The notes beneath the pieces were generated by a model. That model did no database searches and had not been told where the DNA came from. It was given only the letters and a program-made list of their open reading frames with translations. Positions 1 to 9,976 of a DNA stretch of 54,360 nucleotides are shown here, one piece after another; the stretch's first letter is position 1; each line of letters begins with the position of its first letter. A program made the position numbers and the translations under genes. This DNA comes from Gammaproteobacteria bacterium (lineage in GTDB: Bacteria; Pseudomonadota; Gammaproteobacteria; SZUA-229). The stretch spans positions 1-54,360 of the forward strand of contig JAUVDN010000005.1 in assembly GCA_030595325.1 (NCBI GenBank), written 5' to 3'.

Positions 1-247
1 CTACAGTCTATTTATGAGCAAACCCATTCTTGAAAAGTTTCACCTAGATCATATCTGGAGACAGCATACCTAATTGTCCATTGAGTTAGTTTCCCTGTCT
101 GGGCTATTTCCAATGTCTCCTTTGTCGTTATTTTACTCTAATAAGCATATTCCCCAGATGTCCGTTATGTGGAAACGGAAAATTGGTTATAACCTAATTA
201 TCTGATCTTGTTCAAGATTGCAACAATCAATCATTAATACAAAATAA
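1..247. other. Left-edge intergenic region, no gene seen
   Basis: No convincing reading frame on either strand. One short frame is open from the left edge to a stop near base 71, too short to assign. Two inverted repeats are visible: TCCGTT/AACGGA at 161-179 and ATCTTG-TT-CAAGAT at 205-218. Neither is followed by a T-run on the minus strand, so neither is a clear terminator for the DUF1289 gene that ends at 248. Confidence 0.4.
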
Positions 248-445
248 TTATATATTTTCCTGTTTCGATTTTTTAGCTGCAATCCTTTCCGCTATCCGTT
301 TTTTAGAACTCTTTAGAATTTCTAACTTTTCATTATCTACTGCATCTCCCCAGCGGATAATCTCTTCTACTGTTCTGCCACAGCCCAAACAAATGTCGTT
401 ATCATCTAGACAACAATTTCTAACACACGGCGACGGCACGTTCAT
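248..445 (-). CDS. DUF1289 family small cysteine-rich protein
   Basis: A 65-residue protein whose first half carries the DUF1289 signature: Cys7, Cys11/12, Cys19 and Cys22 in the arrangement CxxxC...CxGCxRT, followed by EEIIRW. The cysteines probably bind a metal, most likely zinc. The C-terminal half is a charged Lys/Arg/Glu helix. The family is widespread in proteobacteria and has no established biochemical role. The gene starts 16 bp downstream of the TRAP-type binding protein on the same strand, so the two are probably co-transcribed. Full length for the family. The family call is firm; function is unknown. Confidence 0.85.
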   Translation of the reverse strand: MNVPSPCVRNCCLDDNDICLGCGRTVEEIIRWGDAVDNEKLEILKSSKKRIAERIAAKKSKQENI

Positions 446-461
446 TGTTTTTTGTCAGAAT

Positions 462-1547
462 TCAACGCACATTATAATAAATTTTTTCTGATATCTCATG
501 CCAGGCAGAGACCTGCTTATAAAATTTATTATACGAGTCATGTATTTTTTGCGCGGCTTTATTTTTAGCCGCTAATTCACTGACAACTTCATTTGATAAT
601 TCTTTAAGTTTTTCTAGCACATCGTCAGGCAGTTTACGCACGTCTACTTTATGCTTATTAACCAACGTATCCAAAGCGGTATTATTTTTAGCTGTGAATT
701 CTAATGACATATCTTGATTTACAACTTTACAAGCATTCTCTACGATAGACTTTAGATCTTTAGGCAAAGCATTAAAGGCCTCTTTATTAATAATTGCTTC
801 TAATGTTGTACCTGGCTCATGCCATCCCGGGTAGTAGTAATATTTTGCTGCTTTGTGCAGCCCAAAAGCCAGATCATTATACGGACCGACCCACTCTGTT
901 GCATCGATGGCACCTGTCTTTAACGAAGTAAACAGTTCACCGCCCGGTAGATTTACCGGCGTACCACCAGCGCGTTTTAACACTTCGCCACCCAAGCCCG
1001 GGATTCGCATTTTTAAACCTTTCAGATCATTAGCGCTATTGATTTCTTTATTAAACCATCCGGCCATCTGCACTGTCGTGTTACCTGCTGCAGCGGGTAT
1101 CACTCCAAATGGTTCGTAAGTCTCACGCCACAGCTCCATACCACCACCGTAATATAACCAGGCGGTCATCTCCTGAGCATTCATGCCAAACGGTACCGTC
1201 GAAAAAAACTGTGCTTCTTCAACTTTGCCTTTCCAGTAATAAGCAGAACCATGCCCTAACTGCGCTGTACCTCGTGATACTGCATCGAATACTTCAAAAG
1301 CTGGGATAAGCTCACCGGCACCATAAACTTTTACTTTGATACGGCCATCAGACATCTCAGTAATTAATTTAGCTAACTGATTTGCACCCGTACCTAATAC
1401 GGGAAAATTTTTGGGCCAGGTAGTTACCATCTTCCATTTTATTTTTGTGTCGGCACTGACAATTGCTGGCGCAGTAACGGCTGAAGCGGCTACCACACCG
1501 ACACTTGCCTGTTTTATAGCTTTATTAATAAAATCACGACGTTTCAT
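462..1547 (-). CDS. TRAP transporter substrate-binding protein (DctP/TakP-like), Tat-exported
   Basis: Periplasmic solute receptor of a TRAP transporter. The N-terminus MKRRDF, then a hydrophobic stretch ending near residue 32 (AIVSAD), is a twin-arginine signal. The mature part has DctP-family landmarks: LKGLKMR around 176-181, whose arginine normally binds the ligand carboxylate, and TGAIDATEWVGP around 211-222. The latter resembles the TakP group that binds 2-oxo acids. The length of 361 residues is normal. No DctQ or DctM membrane subunit is encoded nearby: the left neighbour is DUF1289 and the right neighbour is uvrD, 44 bp upstream on the same strand. The partner permease must be elsewhere, or the protein acts without one. 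The ligand class is inferred from similarity; the TRAP call is strong. Confidence 0.9.
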   Translation of the reverse strand: MKRRDFINKAIKQASVGVVAASAVTAPAIVSADTKIKWKMVTTWPKNFPVLGTGANQLAKLITEMSDGRIKVKVYGAGELIPAFEVFDAVSRGTAQLGHGSAYYWKGKVEEAQFFSTVPFGMNAQEMTAWLYYGGGMELWRETYEPFGVIPAAAGNTTVQMAGWFNKEINSANDLKGLKMRIPGLGGEVLKRAGGTPVNLPGGELFTSLKTGAIDATEWVGPYNDLAFGLHKAAKYYYYPGWHEPGTTLEAIINKEAFNALPKDLKSIVENACKVVNQDMSLEFTAKNNTALDTLVNKHKVDVRKLPDDVLEKLKELSNEVVSELAAKNKAAQKIHDSYNKFYKQVSAWHEISEKIYYNVR

Positions 1548-1591
1548 ACTAGTACCTTACTTACTGATTTGATCTGTTATTTAATTCAAAG

Positions 1592-3868
1592 TTATGCTGG
1601 CGATAGATTGGCATACGCCATAACCAACCACTTGCTACCTTCGTACTCAAAGTTTACCTGGACTCTGGCATGACTGCCGCTGCCTTCAAGATTAGTCACC
1701 ATGCCTTCACCAAACTTTTTATGTACAACACGTTGCCCGACATATACACCGTTTACTGTTTCGGTTGATGCATATGAAGACGTTTTATACTGTGGTGCAG
1801 AAACAGAATGGGAAGCATTATGACTGCCTCTTATCTCATTGAGCAGGTGCTCGGGAATCTCACTGATAAACCGGGATGGTGATGGATATAAATCCTGCCC
1901 ATATAAACGACGGTGTTCTGCCGAACTAACAACCAACTGTTCACGTGCCCGAGTAATACCGACATAACAGAGGCGACGCTCTTCCTCTAACTTACCCTCT
2001 TCTTCTATTGAACGCTGACTAGGAAATAGACCTTCTTCCATTCCAACCATAAACACCATCGGGAACTCTAAACCTTTTGCGCTATGCAGCGTCATCAATT
2101 GCACACAATCATCCCACTCTGCTGCCTGACCTTCCCCTGCTTCTAATGCGGCGTGCGTTAAGAATGCGGTTAGCTCATCCATAGGAACTTCAAGTTCCGC
2201 CTGATCATATTCAAAACTGCGCGCAGCGGTAATTAATTCTTCAATATTTTCGACTCGTGCCTGCGCCTTTTCAGATTTTTCTTTTTCATAATGTTCTATC
2301 AAACCAACATTATGCACAACATGATCGACCTGCTCATATAATTGCATCTCATTACAATCTGCAGCCATGTTTTCGATCAGATCAATAAAACTTTGTAATG
2401 CATTGGATGCACGTGCGGGCAATCCTTTATCCTCGATAATCCGTTTAGACGCTTGCCACATAGGAATATTAAGCTGTTTTGAAAATTCACGAATTTTTTC
2501 AATACTGCGCTCACCGATGCCACGTGTTGGTGTATTAACAACGCGTTCAAAAGAAGCGTCATCGTTTTCATTATCCATTAAGCGCAGATAAGCCAATGCA
2601 TTTTTGATCTCAGCACGTTCAAAGAATCGCATGCCGCCATAGACCCTATAAGGAATGCCTTCGTTGACAAAACGTTCCTCAAAAACACGGGACTGCGCAT
2701 TTGAACGATACAATATAGCGACGTCTGCACGCATATTGCCTAACTCTACAAACTGCTTAATCTTGTCGATTATAAATTTTGCTTCATCACGTTCATCATA
2801 AGCATTGTAAAAAATTATCGGTTCGCCATCCTCACCGCTGCTCCATAATTTCTTACCCATGCGATCTGAATTATTTTCAATCAGTGCATTTGCCGCAGAC
2901 AGTATCGTTGTGGTTGAACGATAATTTTGCTCTAGCCTGATTACCTCTACGGAAGAGTAATCTTTCTGGAAGCGATGGATATTTTCAACTTGCGCACCAC
3001 GCCAGCCATAGATGGCCTGGTCATCATCACCAACGATAAAAACTTTGTTTGATTGTCCCGCTAATAATTGGATAAGGGCATATTGAATCGTATTGGTATC
3101 TTGAAACTCATCGACCAGAATATGCTTAAATCTTTTTTGATAATGCGTCTGCAAGGACTCATTATCTCGAATCAGTTCTAACGTTCGCAGAAGCAACTCA
3201 GCAAAATCAATAACGCCGGCACGTTCACACGCGACTTCATATGCCGTATATATTCTGACCATCTGCTCATAGATAGGGTTGCGAGAGGTATCGATATGCG
3301 AAGGCCGCTTACCCTCGTCTTTGCGCGCATTAATAAACCCTTGCGCCTGTCTTGGCGGCCATTTAGCTTCATCTAGATCTAATGCTTTTAATATCCGGCG
3401 GATCATGCGGTACTGATCATCTGAATCTAGAATCTGAAAACTCTGTGGTAATTTTGCCTCCTTCCAATGATTACGCAGTAATCGGTGAGCAAGGCCATGA
3501 AAGGTGCCGACCCACATGCCAGAGACAGGCAGTGCCTGCAGTTTTTCTACCCGCTCACGCATTTCTGCGGCAGCCTTATTGGTAAACGTTACAGCGAAAA
3601 TATTATAAGGTGAAATACCTTCAACCTGATTCAGCCAGGCTATGCGGTGCACTAATACGCGCGTTTTACCACTACCGGCACCCGCCAAAACCAGCATATG
3701 CCCCAAAGGACCAGTGACTGCCTGACGTTGAGCATCATTTAAATCGTTAAGTATATGTGATACATCTGCTTCAGCTGCATTGTTTATCGTCTGCTGAAAA
3801 ATATTATCAGGGGCTTTGGGCATCGGTTTGTTCGTTACGGGCTGATCTGACATGGGCTGATTTGGCAT
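1592..3868 (-). CDS. uvrD: DNA helicase II, UvrD (superfamily 1A 3'-5' helicase)
   Basis: ATP-dependent 3'-5' helicase for nucleotide excision and mismatch repair. Visible motifs in order are the Q-motif LNDAQRQ (about 43-49), Walker A AGAGSGKT (62-69), Walker B DEFQDT (253-258), motif III QAIYGWRG (284-291), and late motifs TLHSAKGLEF and VGITRARE. The C-terminus has the UvrD Tudor-like domain (VGQRVVHKKFGEG...). Compared with the usual about 720 residues there is a 34-residue Pro/Met-rich N-terminal extension before the conserved DVSHIL segment. Met6 and Met16 are alternative starts. I see no CTG-N10-CAG LexA-type box upstream, so SOS control is not evident. It may be co-transcribed with the TRAP receptor downstream. 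Confidence 0.95.
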   Translation of the reverse strand: MPNQPMSDQPVTNKPMPKAPDNIFQQTINNAAEADVSHILNDLNDAQRQAVTGPLGHMLVLAGAGSGKTRVLVHRIAWLNQVEGISPYNIFAVTFTNKAAAEMRERVEKLQALPVSGMWVGTFHGLAHRLLRNHWKEAKLPQSFQILDSDDQYRMIRRILKALDLDEAKWPPRQAQGFINARKDEGKRPSHIDTSRNPIYEQMVRIYTAYEVACERAGVIDFAELLLRTLELIRDNESLQTHYQKRFKHILVDEFQDTNTIQYALIQLLAGQSNKVFIVGDDDQAIYGWRGAQVENIHRFQKDYSSVEVIRLEQNYRSTTTILSAANALIENNSDRMGKKLWSSGEDGEPIIFYNAYDERDEAKFIIDKIKQFVELGNMRADVAILYRSNAQSRVFEERFVNEGIPYRVYGGMRFFERAEIKNALAYLRLMDNENDDASFERVVNTPTRGIGERSIEKIREFSKQLNIPMWQASKRIIEDKGLPARASNALQSFIDLIENMAADCNEMQLYEQVDHVVHNVGLIEHYEKEKSEKAQARVENIEELITAARSFEYDQAELEVPMDELTAFLTHAALEAGEGQAAEWDDCVQLMTLHSAKGLEFPMVFMVGMEEGLFPSQRSIEEEGKLEEERRLCYVGITRAREQLVVSSAEHRRLYGQDLYPSPSRFISEIPEHLLNEIRGSHNASHSVSAPQYKTSSYASTETVNGVYVGQRVVHKKFGEGMVTNLEGSGSHARVQVNFEYEGSKWLVMAYANLSPA

Positions 3869-4002
3869 ATTTATAATATTTTATTATTATCTTTTACTAT
3901 TACTTCAGGCCTTATTTTTAGACCTTAATAAGGTGTTTTAATGTAACACATCACGCCCATCATGGCTGTATCTGCCTGTCATATTTGATAGCGAGTCACG
4001 CA

Positions 4003-6825
4003 CTAAAAACTGCTTCCTATCCTGAGATAGAACACATCATCACCAATATCATTATCGAAGCCATGCGCATATCCTGCACGGGTGCGCAGGGTCAGGCCAT
4101 AGAAAACATTCACATCGGCTGTCAGCTCTAAACCGGCACTGGAATAATAAGTTTCTGGCAAATCCTGATAAGCACTGCCCGTTTCAGCAAAAACTGTACC
4201 AAACCATTGCATAATGCCTACCGGTGGCGCCATGATGCCCTGCTCTATGCGCTGCAATGGAAAGCGCCACTCACCCGATAATATCTGCGCCCTACGTCCG
4301 CGTAATTCGACTCTGCCTTCTTTATAACCACGCAGCGCATAATTACGTGCATTAAATACTGGTTGGTTATTTGACCCGAAAAATATGCTGACTGCGTCAT
4401 CATTTGAACCTACACCACCCAGTTTAAACAGTCGCGGCTGGCCACTTCCCCAGCCCTGATAAAAACGTAAGGCAATAACATCTTCTCTGCCGACTCGAAT
4501 ATATTGTTTCCAATCCAGCGTATAGACCTGACCGGTAAAATCTGAATTTAACGTATCGCTGTCTTCTGCGACCAATCTTAAATTCATGCCATCATTGAGA
4601 CTTATAGATAAGGGATTCAGGTCAGCAGAATTATATAACCAGGCGACTCCAAGCAAGTGATCTTCAAAATCATCCAAAGGCACAGCACCTACCGCTAATT
4701 CATCATCTTCTGCTTTATCATAAACAACACTGAATAATAGATTAGATTGTTGCTGCAGATAATTATCAGGAAATGCGACAACTGTACTTACGATACTACG
4801 ATTAAACACCCGGTCGACATCATCATTCGAATCAATAATAATTTCATTTAACTTTACTGCGGAAAGATAAAGTCGATCCGCATAGGTATAACTTAACTGT
4901 CCGGCTGGTTTTTCTAATTTAAAATCGTAAGTAGCGGTAAGCGAATAATTATGTATGCCCAGCGCGTCAGCACCTGTTGTTGTTAATCCAAATTCAGATC
5001 GTTGCTCACTGAAAGCCAGTGACGGAAACCACCAACGAGGGTACATATTTGAGAATGCAGAGTAATCACTTTGTTTATGTGCAGAGACGCTATAGTTTAT
5101 AGCCTGCAGATGATTATCTTTTAATGGTGTCGAAGCGATAACCGCAGAATCATTCAACTTGTAAATAGCATAACCTTCTGCGCTATAGCCTACATAGTAA
5201 ACAGCACCATTATCTTTTACCTGACTAGATTGAAAGGCACCGCCTAAAACATTGCTAATTTTAACTATTCTTTCTGTCTTATTACTATAACGGTGAAGAT
5301 TATAAACACCTTCACTTTCCATAGAGAAAATTATATCGCCGCCTGAACTGTATTGCGGGTATGCGGCGATGCTCACGCCAGTAGTTATTTTTTCCCAGAC
5401 TTTTTCAACCAAACTATATTCTTCAATATTCCAACCATCACCTTTTCGCCACACTGATGCCACAATCGATTCACCGTCAGGCGACACATCAATCTGCCCT
5501 ATTATTTGATCTTTATCTGCTTGCCACAGTATCTCCTGCAGCAGGCCCTGACTGTTCAGAAGATGTAATTCAAAATAAGTTTTATCATGATGCACCGCAA
5601 ATATATCTTTTCCATCCGGGTGCCAGCTGGCATAAAGATAACGACCGCATTTGGTTATACGTTTCAACTTATTTAAATTATTATCGACTATATAAATATC
5701 TTTAAATATTGTGTAGTTGTTACAATATTCATCCTGAGCGATTAAAATCCCCGAGACCGCATGCACATCGATATCAGCTGCTCCATTAATCTCCAACTCT
5801 TTGCTATCCCCTGTTGAATCCAACCAAATCAAACTTGCTCGTTTATAACCGTTATTACGCACGTAATAAACCTCATCGCCATGCACTGTCGATATAGCAC
5901 GTACTGAATCGGTCCTGTAAGCATGCTCTGAAATCTGACTGCCAGCTTTTATACCCTTAAATTTTATTTCTTCAATTTTCGGTTGAAATCTGCTTGTTAA
6001 CCACTGCGTGTATTCTTTCCACAAATCACTCATATCCCTATCAAATGAGTTTTCTGCATTTGTGTTAATAAAAAATGGCAGAAGATTATCGCTATAATTC
6101 TCAACCCACTGATACATTTTTTCTTCGCCATATTGCTCCGCCAGAAAAATCATAAAATACACGCCATACAAATAACGCGTGGTACCCGCTGGCCAGGTAC
6201 TTACAGGAAGATTTACATGTGCAATTGGCTGTAGACCATTAGCCAATTCTTCCCTCATCATCGACTTGAACATTGCACTCTGACCCCGGCCAACGCCGCG
6301 ATCAATATAAGTCTCTTTGTAGGTAGCTAACCCTTCTGTGACCCATGCTGGTTGAAACACGTTGGGAAAGAGCAAGAAGAAACGGCCGAATATCTTTCTC
6401 AAGTATTCTGGTGAACCAGAACTCTTATCGAGATGAATGATATGTGTGTATTCATGAATAATTAACGTAGATAACCAGTCATCAAAATCTTCCAGCGTAT
6501 TGACACTGCTAGGCGGCGCTAAAAATAGAACAGTATGATTAAAATAGATTGGTGAAGCGAAACCGTTGGGGCGATCTGTCTCATCACTAATAACGATATG
6601 TGTTTTTTCAACTGGCTGCCAGTTAAGTTCAACCGAAAGTGTTTTATGGGCAACTTCTGCTATTGCGGCAGCTCTTTCGGCAAGCTGCTTATTGCCATCG
6701 GCATAATGAACAAACAGGTGGTCACTTTCTATTGTTTTCCAGTCCAGACCAGGGTCGACAGCGAAAGCCTTATTGCTAAAGAAAACACAACAACAGATAA
6801 AAACGATAAGTTGACGTCTTATCAT
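4003..6825 (-). CDS. Putative outer-membrane metallopeptidase: HExxH domain, TolB-like propeller, C-terminal beta-barrel
   Basis: A 940-residue exported protein that I recognise by architecture only. Residues 1-22 form a Sec signal peptide ending AFA. Residues about 30-280 look like a gluzincin (peptidase MA-like) domain, with HEYTH at 124-128 and a downstream WVTEGLA whose Glu164 would be the third zinc ligand. Residues about 290-600 contain repeated beta-strand segments of TolB/WD-propeller type (DIYIVD, YASWHPDGKDI, QIDVSPDGESI). The last about 300 residues are alternating strands typical of an outer-membrane barrel and end in Phe (YLRIGSSF), a BAM-type C-terminal signal. It starts 22 bp after ubiB and probably shares its transcript. 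Annotation as a Tol translocation protein would be misleading. Substrate unknown. Confidence 0.75.
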   Translation of the reverse strand: MIRRQLIVFICCCVFFSNKAFAVDPGLDWKTIESDHLFVHYADGNKQLAERAAAIAEVAHKTLSVELNWQPVEKTHIVISDETDRPNGFASPIYFNHTVLFLAPPSSVNTLEDFDDWLSTLIIHEYTHIIHLDKSSGSPEYLRKIFGRFFLLFPNVFQPAWVTEGLATYKETYIDRGVGRGQSAMFKSMMREELANGLQPIAHVNLPVSTWPAGTTRYLYGVYFMIFLAEQYGEEKMYQWVENYSDNLLPFFINTNAENSFDRDMSDLWKEYTQWLTSRFQPKIEEIKFKGIKAGSQISEHAYRTDSVRAISTVHGDEVYYVRNNGYKRASLIWLDSTGDSKELEINGAADIDVHAVSGILIAQDEYCNNYTIFKDIYIVDNNLNKLKRITKCGRYLYASWHPDGKDIFAVHHDKTYFELHLLNSQGLLQEILWQADKDQIIGQIDVSPDGESIVASVWRKGDGWNIEEYSLVEKVWEKITTGVSIAAYPQYSSGGDIIFSMESEGVYNLHRYSNKTERIVKISNVLGGAFQSSQVKDNGAVYYVGYSAEGYAIYKLNDSAVIASTPLKDNHLQAINYSVSAHKQSDYSAFSNMYPRWWFPSLAFSEQRSEFGLTTTGADALGIHNYSLTATYDFKLEKPAGQLSYTYADRLYLSAVKLNEIIIDSNDDVDRVFNRSIVSTVVAFPDNYLQQQSNLLFSVVYDKAEDDELAVGAVPLDDFEDHLLGVAWLYNSADLNPLSISLNDGMNLRLVAEDSDTLNSDFTGQVYTLDWKQYIRVGREDVIALRFYQGWGSGQPRLFKLGGVGSNDDAVSIFFGSNNQPVFNARNYALRGYKEGRVELRGRRAQILSGEWRFPLQRIEQGIMAPPVGIMQWFGTVFAETGSAYQDLPETYYSSAGLELTADVNVFYGLTLRTRAGYAHGFDNDIGDDVFYLRIGSSF

Positions 6826-6847
6826 AAACGTCCTTATTGTTTCCTTG

Positions 6848-8506
6848 TTACCTTCTTAAGCCAAAAGCAATAAAAATGAACCCGGTTAACGCGGTCGCCC
6901 AGGACATAGGTGGCGCACCAAATATTGGCGCCACATCTGACAGTGCATAGATAACAGATGCGACAACCAGAATACTGCAGCCAACGATCACTGTTAAGCT
7001 TCGCTGGTGGTTATGATTTATATCTTCTCGTATCTTATGTATTTCACTCACCTGTTTTAGATGATACTCGCCGTCGGCATAGGCTTTTAAACTTTTATAG
7101 ACCAGCCCCGGCATCTCTGGCATTTTTTCTATCAGGTAAGGCAGGTCATCTTTCAAATTGCGCATCATGGCGCCTACGCCGACCTGTTCCTTCATCCAGT
7201 TTTCTAAAAATGGTTTTGCCGTTTTCCATAAATCCAGATCAGGGTATAACTGACGGCCAAGGCCCTCGATGTTTAACAAGGTTTTTTGCAACAAGACAAG
7301 TTGCGGTTGAACTTCCATATTAAACCGGCGAGCGGTCTGAAATAAGCGAAGTAATAACTGACCGAAAGAAATTTCTTTTAACGGTTTTTCAAATATAGGT
7401 TCGCAGACACTTCGTATGGCTGACTCAAATTCATCAACCCGTGTATGTGAAGGCACCCAGCCCGATTCCACGTGCAGCTTTGCAACCTTGTAATAATCAC
7501 GTTGGAAGAAAGCCAGAAAATTTTCTGCTAGATATCGCTTATCTGTCTGACTTAATGTGCCCATGATGCCAAAATCTACCGCAACATATTTTGGACTTGC
7601 AGGTTTCTCTGTATCAACAAAGATGTTGCCCGGGTGCATATCAGCATGGAAAAAATTATGACTGAAGACCTGCGTAAAGAATATTTCAACGCCCAATGCT
7701 GCTAGTCGCTCCATATCCGTTCCCTGTTCTTTCAGGGCATCTATATCGCGGATTGGTGTGCCGTACACTCGCTCCATGACCAGTACATTTTTACGCACGA
7801 AATCCCAATGAATCGCTGGCACATATAAATCGCTGGAACCTTCAAAATTTCTTCTTAACTGACTTGCGTTTGCTGCCTCACGCAGAAGATCTAGTTCATC
7901 CAGAATAGTTTTTTCGTATTCCTTGATGACTTCGACAGGGCGCAGTCGACGAAGCTGCGATGAGTATTTAGCTGCCAGCTCCGCGATAATGTATAACAAA
8001 GAGATATCACGTTTGATAACGGGCATGATATCTGGACGTAAAACTTTGACAATTACATCTTCGCCTGTTTTTAAAACGGCTGCGTGTACTTGCGCAACGG
8101 AGGCCGAAGCCAATGGCACCTCTTCAAATGATTCAAACAGGTTCTCTATCGAATCACCATAAGCTTTTTCAATTATGTCTATCGCTTGCTGACTCGGAAA
8201 TACAGGCACGTTATCCTGCAATCTCTGTAACTCGTCCGCGATGTCATCCGCCAACAAATCTCGTCTGGTCGAAAGCATCTGTCCAAATTTGATAAAAACA
8301 GGACCAAGATCTTCCAGCGCTTCACGCATACGCTCAGCACGTGGTTTACGTTTACGCCGAAACCAGTTCCATGGAAATATATAAATGATAAAACGAAAAG
8401 GTCGAAGCAGGTGAGTTGTAAAAACGATATCATCAAGGCCGTGTAGCATTAACACCCAGTTAATGCGTAACATTCGAATAAATTGTCCCGGCGTCAGTAT
8501 TGGCAT
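6848..8506 (-). CDS. ubiB: UbiB, atypical kinase-like ATPase required for ubiquinone synthesis
   Basis: Member of the ABC1/ADCK/UbiB protein-kinase-like family, which supports the aerobic ubiquinone pathway, probably by mobilising lipid intermediates at the inner membrane. Family landmarks are KFGQ (73-76, the KxGQ motif), an Ala/Ser-rich loop ASASVAQVH (133-141), the VKVLRP lysine at 154, HADMHPGN (287-294) and VDFGIMG (310-316). Two hydrophobic helices lie within the last about 55 residues, as in E. coli UbiB (546 aa; 552 here). It follows ubiJ by 33 bp in the ubiE-ubiJ-ubiB order. Strong call. Confidence 0.96.
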   Translation of the reverse strand: MPILTPGQFIRMLRINWVLMLHGLDDIVFTTHLLRPFRFIIYIFPWNWFRRKRKPRAERMREALEDLGPVFIKFGQMLSTRRDLLADDIADELQRLQDNVPVFPSQQAIDIIEKAYGDSIENLFESFEEVPLASASVAQVHAAVLKTGEDVIVKVLRPDIMPVIKRDISLLYIIAELAAKYSSQLRRLRPVEVIKEYEKTILDELDLLREAANASQLRRNFEGSSDLYVPAIHWDFVRKNVLVMERVYGTPIRDIDALKEQGTDMERLAALGVEIFFTQVFSHNFFHADMHPGNIFVDTEKPASPKYVAVDFGIMGTLSQTDKRYLAENFLAFFQRDYYKVAKLHVESGWVPSHTRVDEFESAIRSVCEPIFEKPLKEISFGQLLLRLFQTARRFNMEVQPQLVLLQKTLLNIEGLGRQLYPDLDLWKTAKPFLENWMKEQVGVGAMMRNLKDDLPYLIEKMPEMPGLVYKSLKAYADGEYHLKQVSEIHKIREDINHNHQRSLTVIVGCSILVVASVIYALSDVAPIFGAPPMSWATALTGFIFIAFGLRR

Positions 8507-8539
8507 TGGTTAATCACATTAATTATAAAATTCAGAATA

Positions 8540-9127
8540 TTATTTTGTCAGTAAATCTATTTTTGCTTGTAAACGATCGACGTCATTTCTTAGCTTATCA
8601 ACTGTCTCATAAAAAATATTTAGTTCAGTCTCTGTAACCACATCCCGACTCTCTTCCTGCAGATATTCACTTACACTCATCGAGATAGATTTAATCGTAT
8701 CCAATCCCCAGCGACTTATATCTTTACCGGATTGATGCAACTGATAAGAGACGCTATCCCCAAATATACTTGCCAATGGCTCTGACCAATCGATGTCCAT
8801 CTGTGAAAAAACATTTTTAAATTGATGGCCTAATCGCGTATCACCGGTTATTTCAACTTCGCCTTTTAACAGCATGTTAGCGGCATTTGAAACCAGGCCC
8901 ATCTTAAATAATGAAATAGGTGTGCCACGTAAAATCGTATCAACAGAACCATCATGCTCAGTACTCACCTGAATACCGCGCGCACCGGGAAACATATAAA
9001 GCTCTCTATTAACACCGGTAATTTCAAGCTTGACTACCTTGCCTTCAAAAACTGCCAGCTTGTTTAATAGCTCAGGATCTAATGCAAGATAACGGTTGAT
9101 GACCGTTTCAAACATCAACATGGGCAA
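8540..9127 (-). CDS. ubiJ: UbiJ, SCP2-domain ubiquinone biosynthesis accessory factor
   Basis: 195 residues with an N-terminal SCP2-like lipid-binding domain (about 10-110, containing ILRGTPISLFKMGLV) and a C-terminal coiled coil (about 155-195). UbiJ with UbiK scaffolds the soluble Ubi complex that hydroxylates and methylates the quinone ring. Length matches E. coli UbiJ (201 aa), and the position between ubiE and ubiB is diagnostic. Sequence conservation in this family is weak, so synteny carries much of the weight. Confidence 0.92.
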   Translation of the reverse strand: MPMLMFETVINRYLALDPELLNKLAVFEGKVVKLEITGVNRELYMFPGARGIQVSTEHDGSVDTILRGTPISLFKMGLVSNAANMLLKGEVEITGDTRLGHQFKNVFSQMDIDWSEPLASIFGDSVSYQLHQSGKDISRWGLDTIKSISMSVSEYLQEESRDVVTETELNIFYETVDKLRNDVDRLQAKIDLLTK

Positions 9128-9175
9128 GTATCATCATTGGTAATAATTAGCATAGGTCACAATGTCATTGCGCCG

Positions 9176-9922
9176 CTATAATTTAAATCCTTTATGCAGC
9201 GCGACGATTCCGCCTGTCATATTATGATAGGTACAGCGTTCAAAGCCTGCTTCGATCATCATCTGCTTTAAGGTTTCCTGATCTGGATGCATACGTATTG
9301 ATTCCGCCAGATAACGATAACTTTCTTCATCATTTGCAATCAGCTTACCCATCTTCGGCAAGATATTAAATGAGTAAAAATCATAAACTTTATCCAGCCC
9401 AGGAACTACAGGTTTAGAAAACTCTAAAATCAATAAACGGCCGCCGGGTTTTAACACTCGATACATCGATTGCAACGCTGCAAGCTGATGCGTTACATTA
9501 CGCAGACCGAAAGCTATAGTGATGCAATGAAAACTGTTATCTTCGAAAGGCAGATCTTCTGCATTCGCTTCAACAAAATCGATGTTGCCAGCATATCCTT
9601 TATCAAGCAGGCGTTTACGCCCCTCTTCCAACATAGAAGCGTTAATATCAGAAATAATAACTTTTCCTGTAGGGCCTACCTGATGTGACATCTGCATGGT
9701 CAAGTCACCGGTACCACCAGCAACATCTAAGGCCATATCTCCCGGCTTCAGCCCGGTGTGCTGCATGGCAATTTTTTTCCATAGTCGATGAATGCCGAAA
9801 GACATGACGTCGTTCATGATGTCATATTTACTGGCTACCGCATCAAATACGCCGCCGACTAATCCTTCTTTGGCATTTTCATCAACCGTCTTGTAACCGA
9901 AATGTGTTTCTTTTTTTGTCAT
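9176..9922 (-). CDS. ubiE: UbiE, demethylmenaquinol/2-methoxy-6-polyprenylbenzoquinol C-methyltransferase
   Basis: SAM-dependent C-methyltransferase of ubiquinone (and menaquinone, where present) synthesis. The N-terminus [20 protein letters not shown] is the family signature. The SAM-binding motif I is DVAGGTGDL (66-74), and IAFGLRNV and [16 protein letters not shown] follow as post-I motifs. 248 residues, against 251 in E. coli. Second of three adjacent ubi genes, 48 bp before ubiJ and 54 bp after the DUF971 gene. Confidence 0.97.
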   Translation of the reverse strand: MTKKETHFGYKTVDENAKEGLVGGVFDAVASKYDIMNDVMSFGIHRLWKKIAMQHTGLKPGDMALDVAGGTGDLTMQMSHQVGPTGKVIISDINASMLEEGRKRLLDKGYAGNIDFVEANAEDLPFEDNSFHCITIAFGLRNVTHQLAALQSMYRVLKPGGRLLILEFSKPVVPGLDKVYDFYSFNILPKMGKLIANDEESYRYLAESIRMHPDQETLKQMMIEAGFERCTYHNMTGGIVALHKGFKL

Positions 9923-9976
9923 GTTATTTCTTTAAACTAACTGATATATTTGGACAACCGAATTACTAACTTGCTT

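Noticed and set aside
2377-2571. 64-aa minus ORF and other short ORFs inside uvrD, ubiB, hslU, gyrB and soeA
   Set aside because: Shadows in alternative frames of strongly conserved genes.
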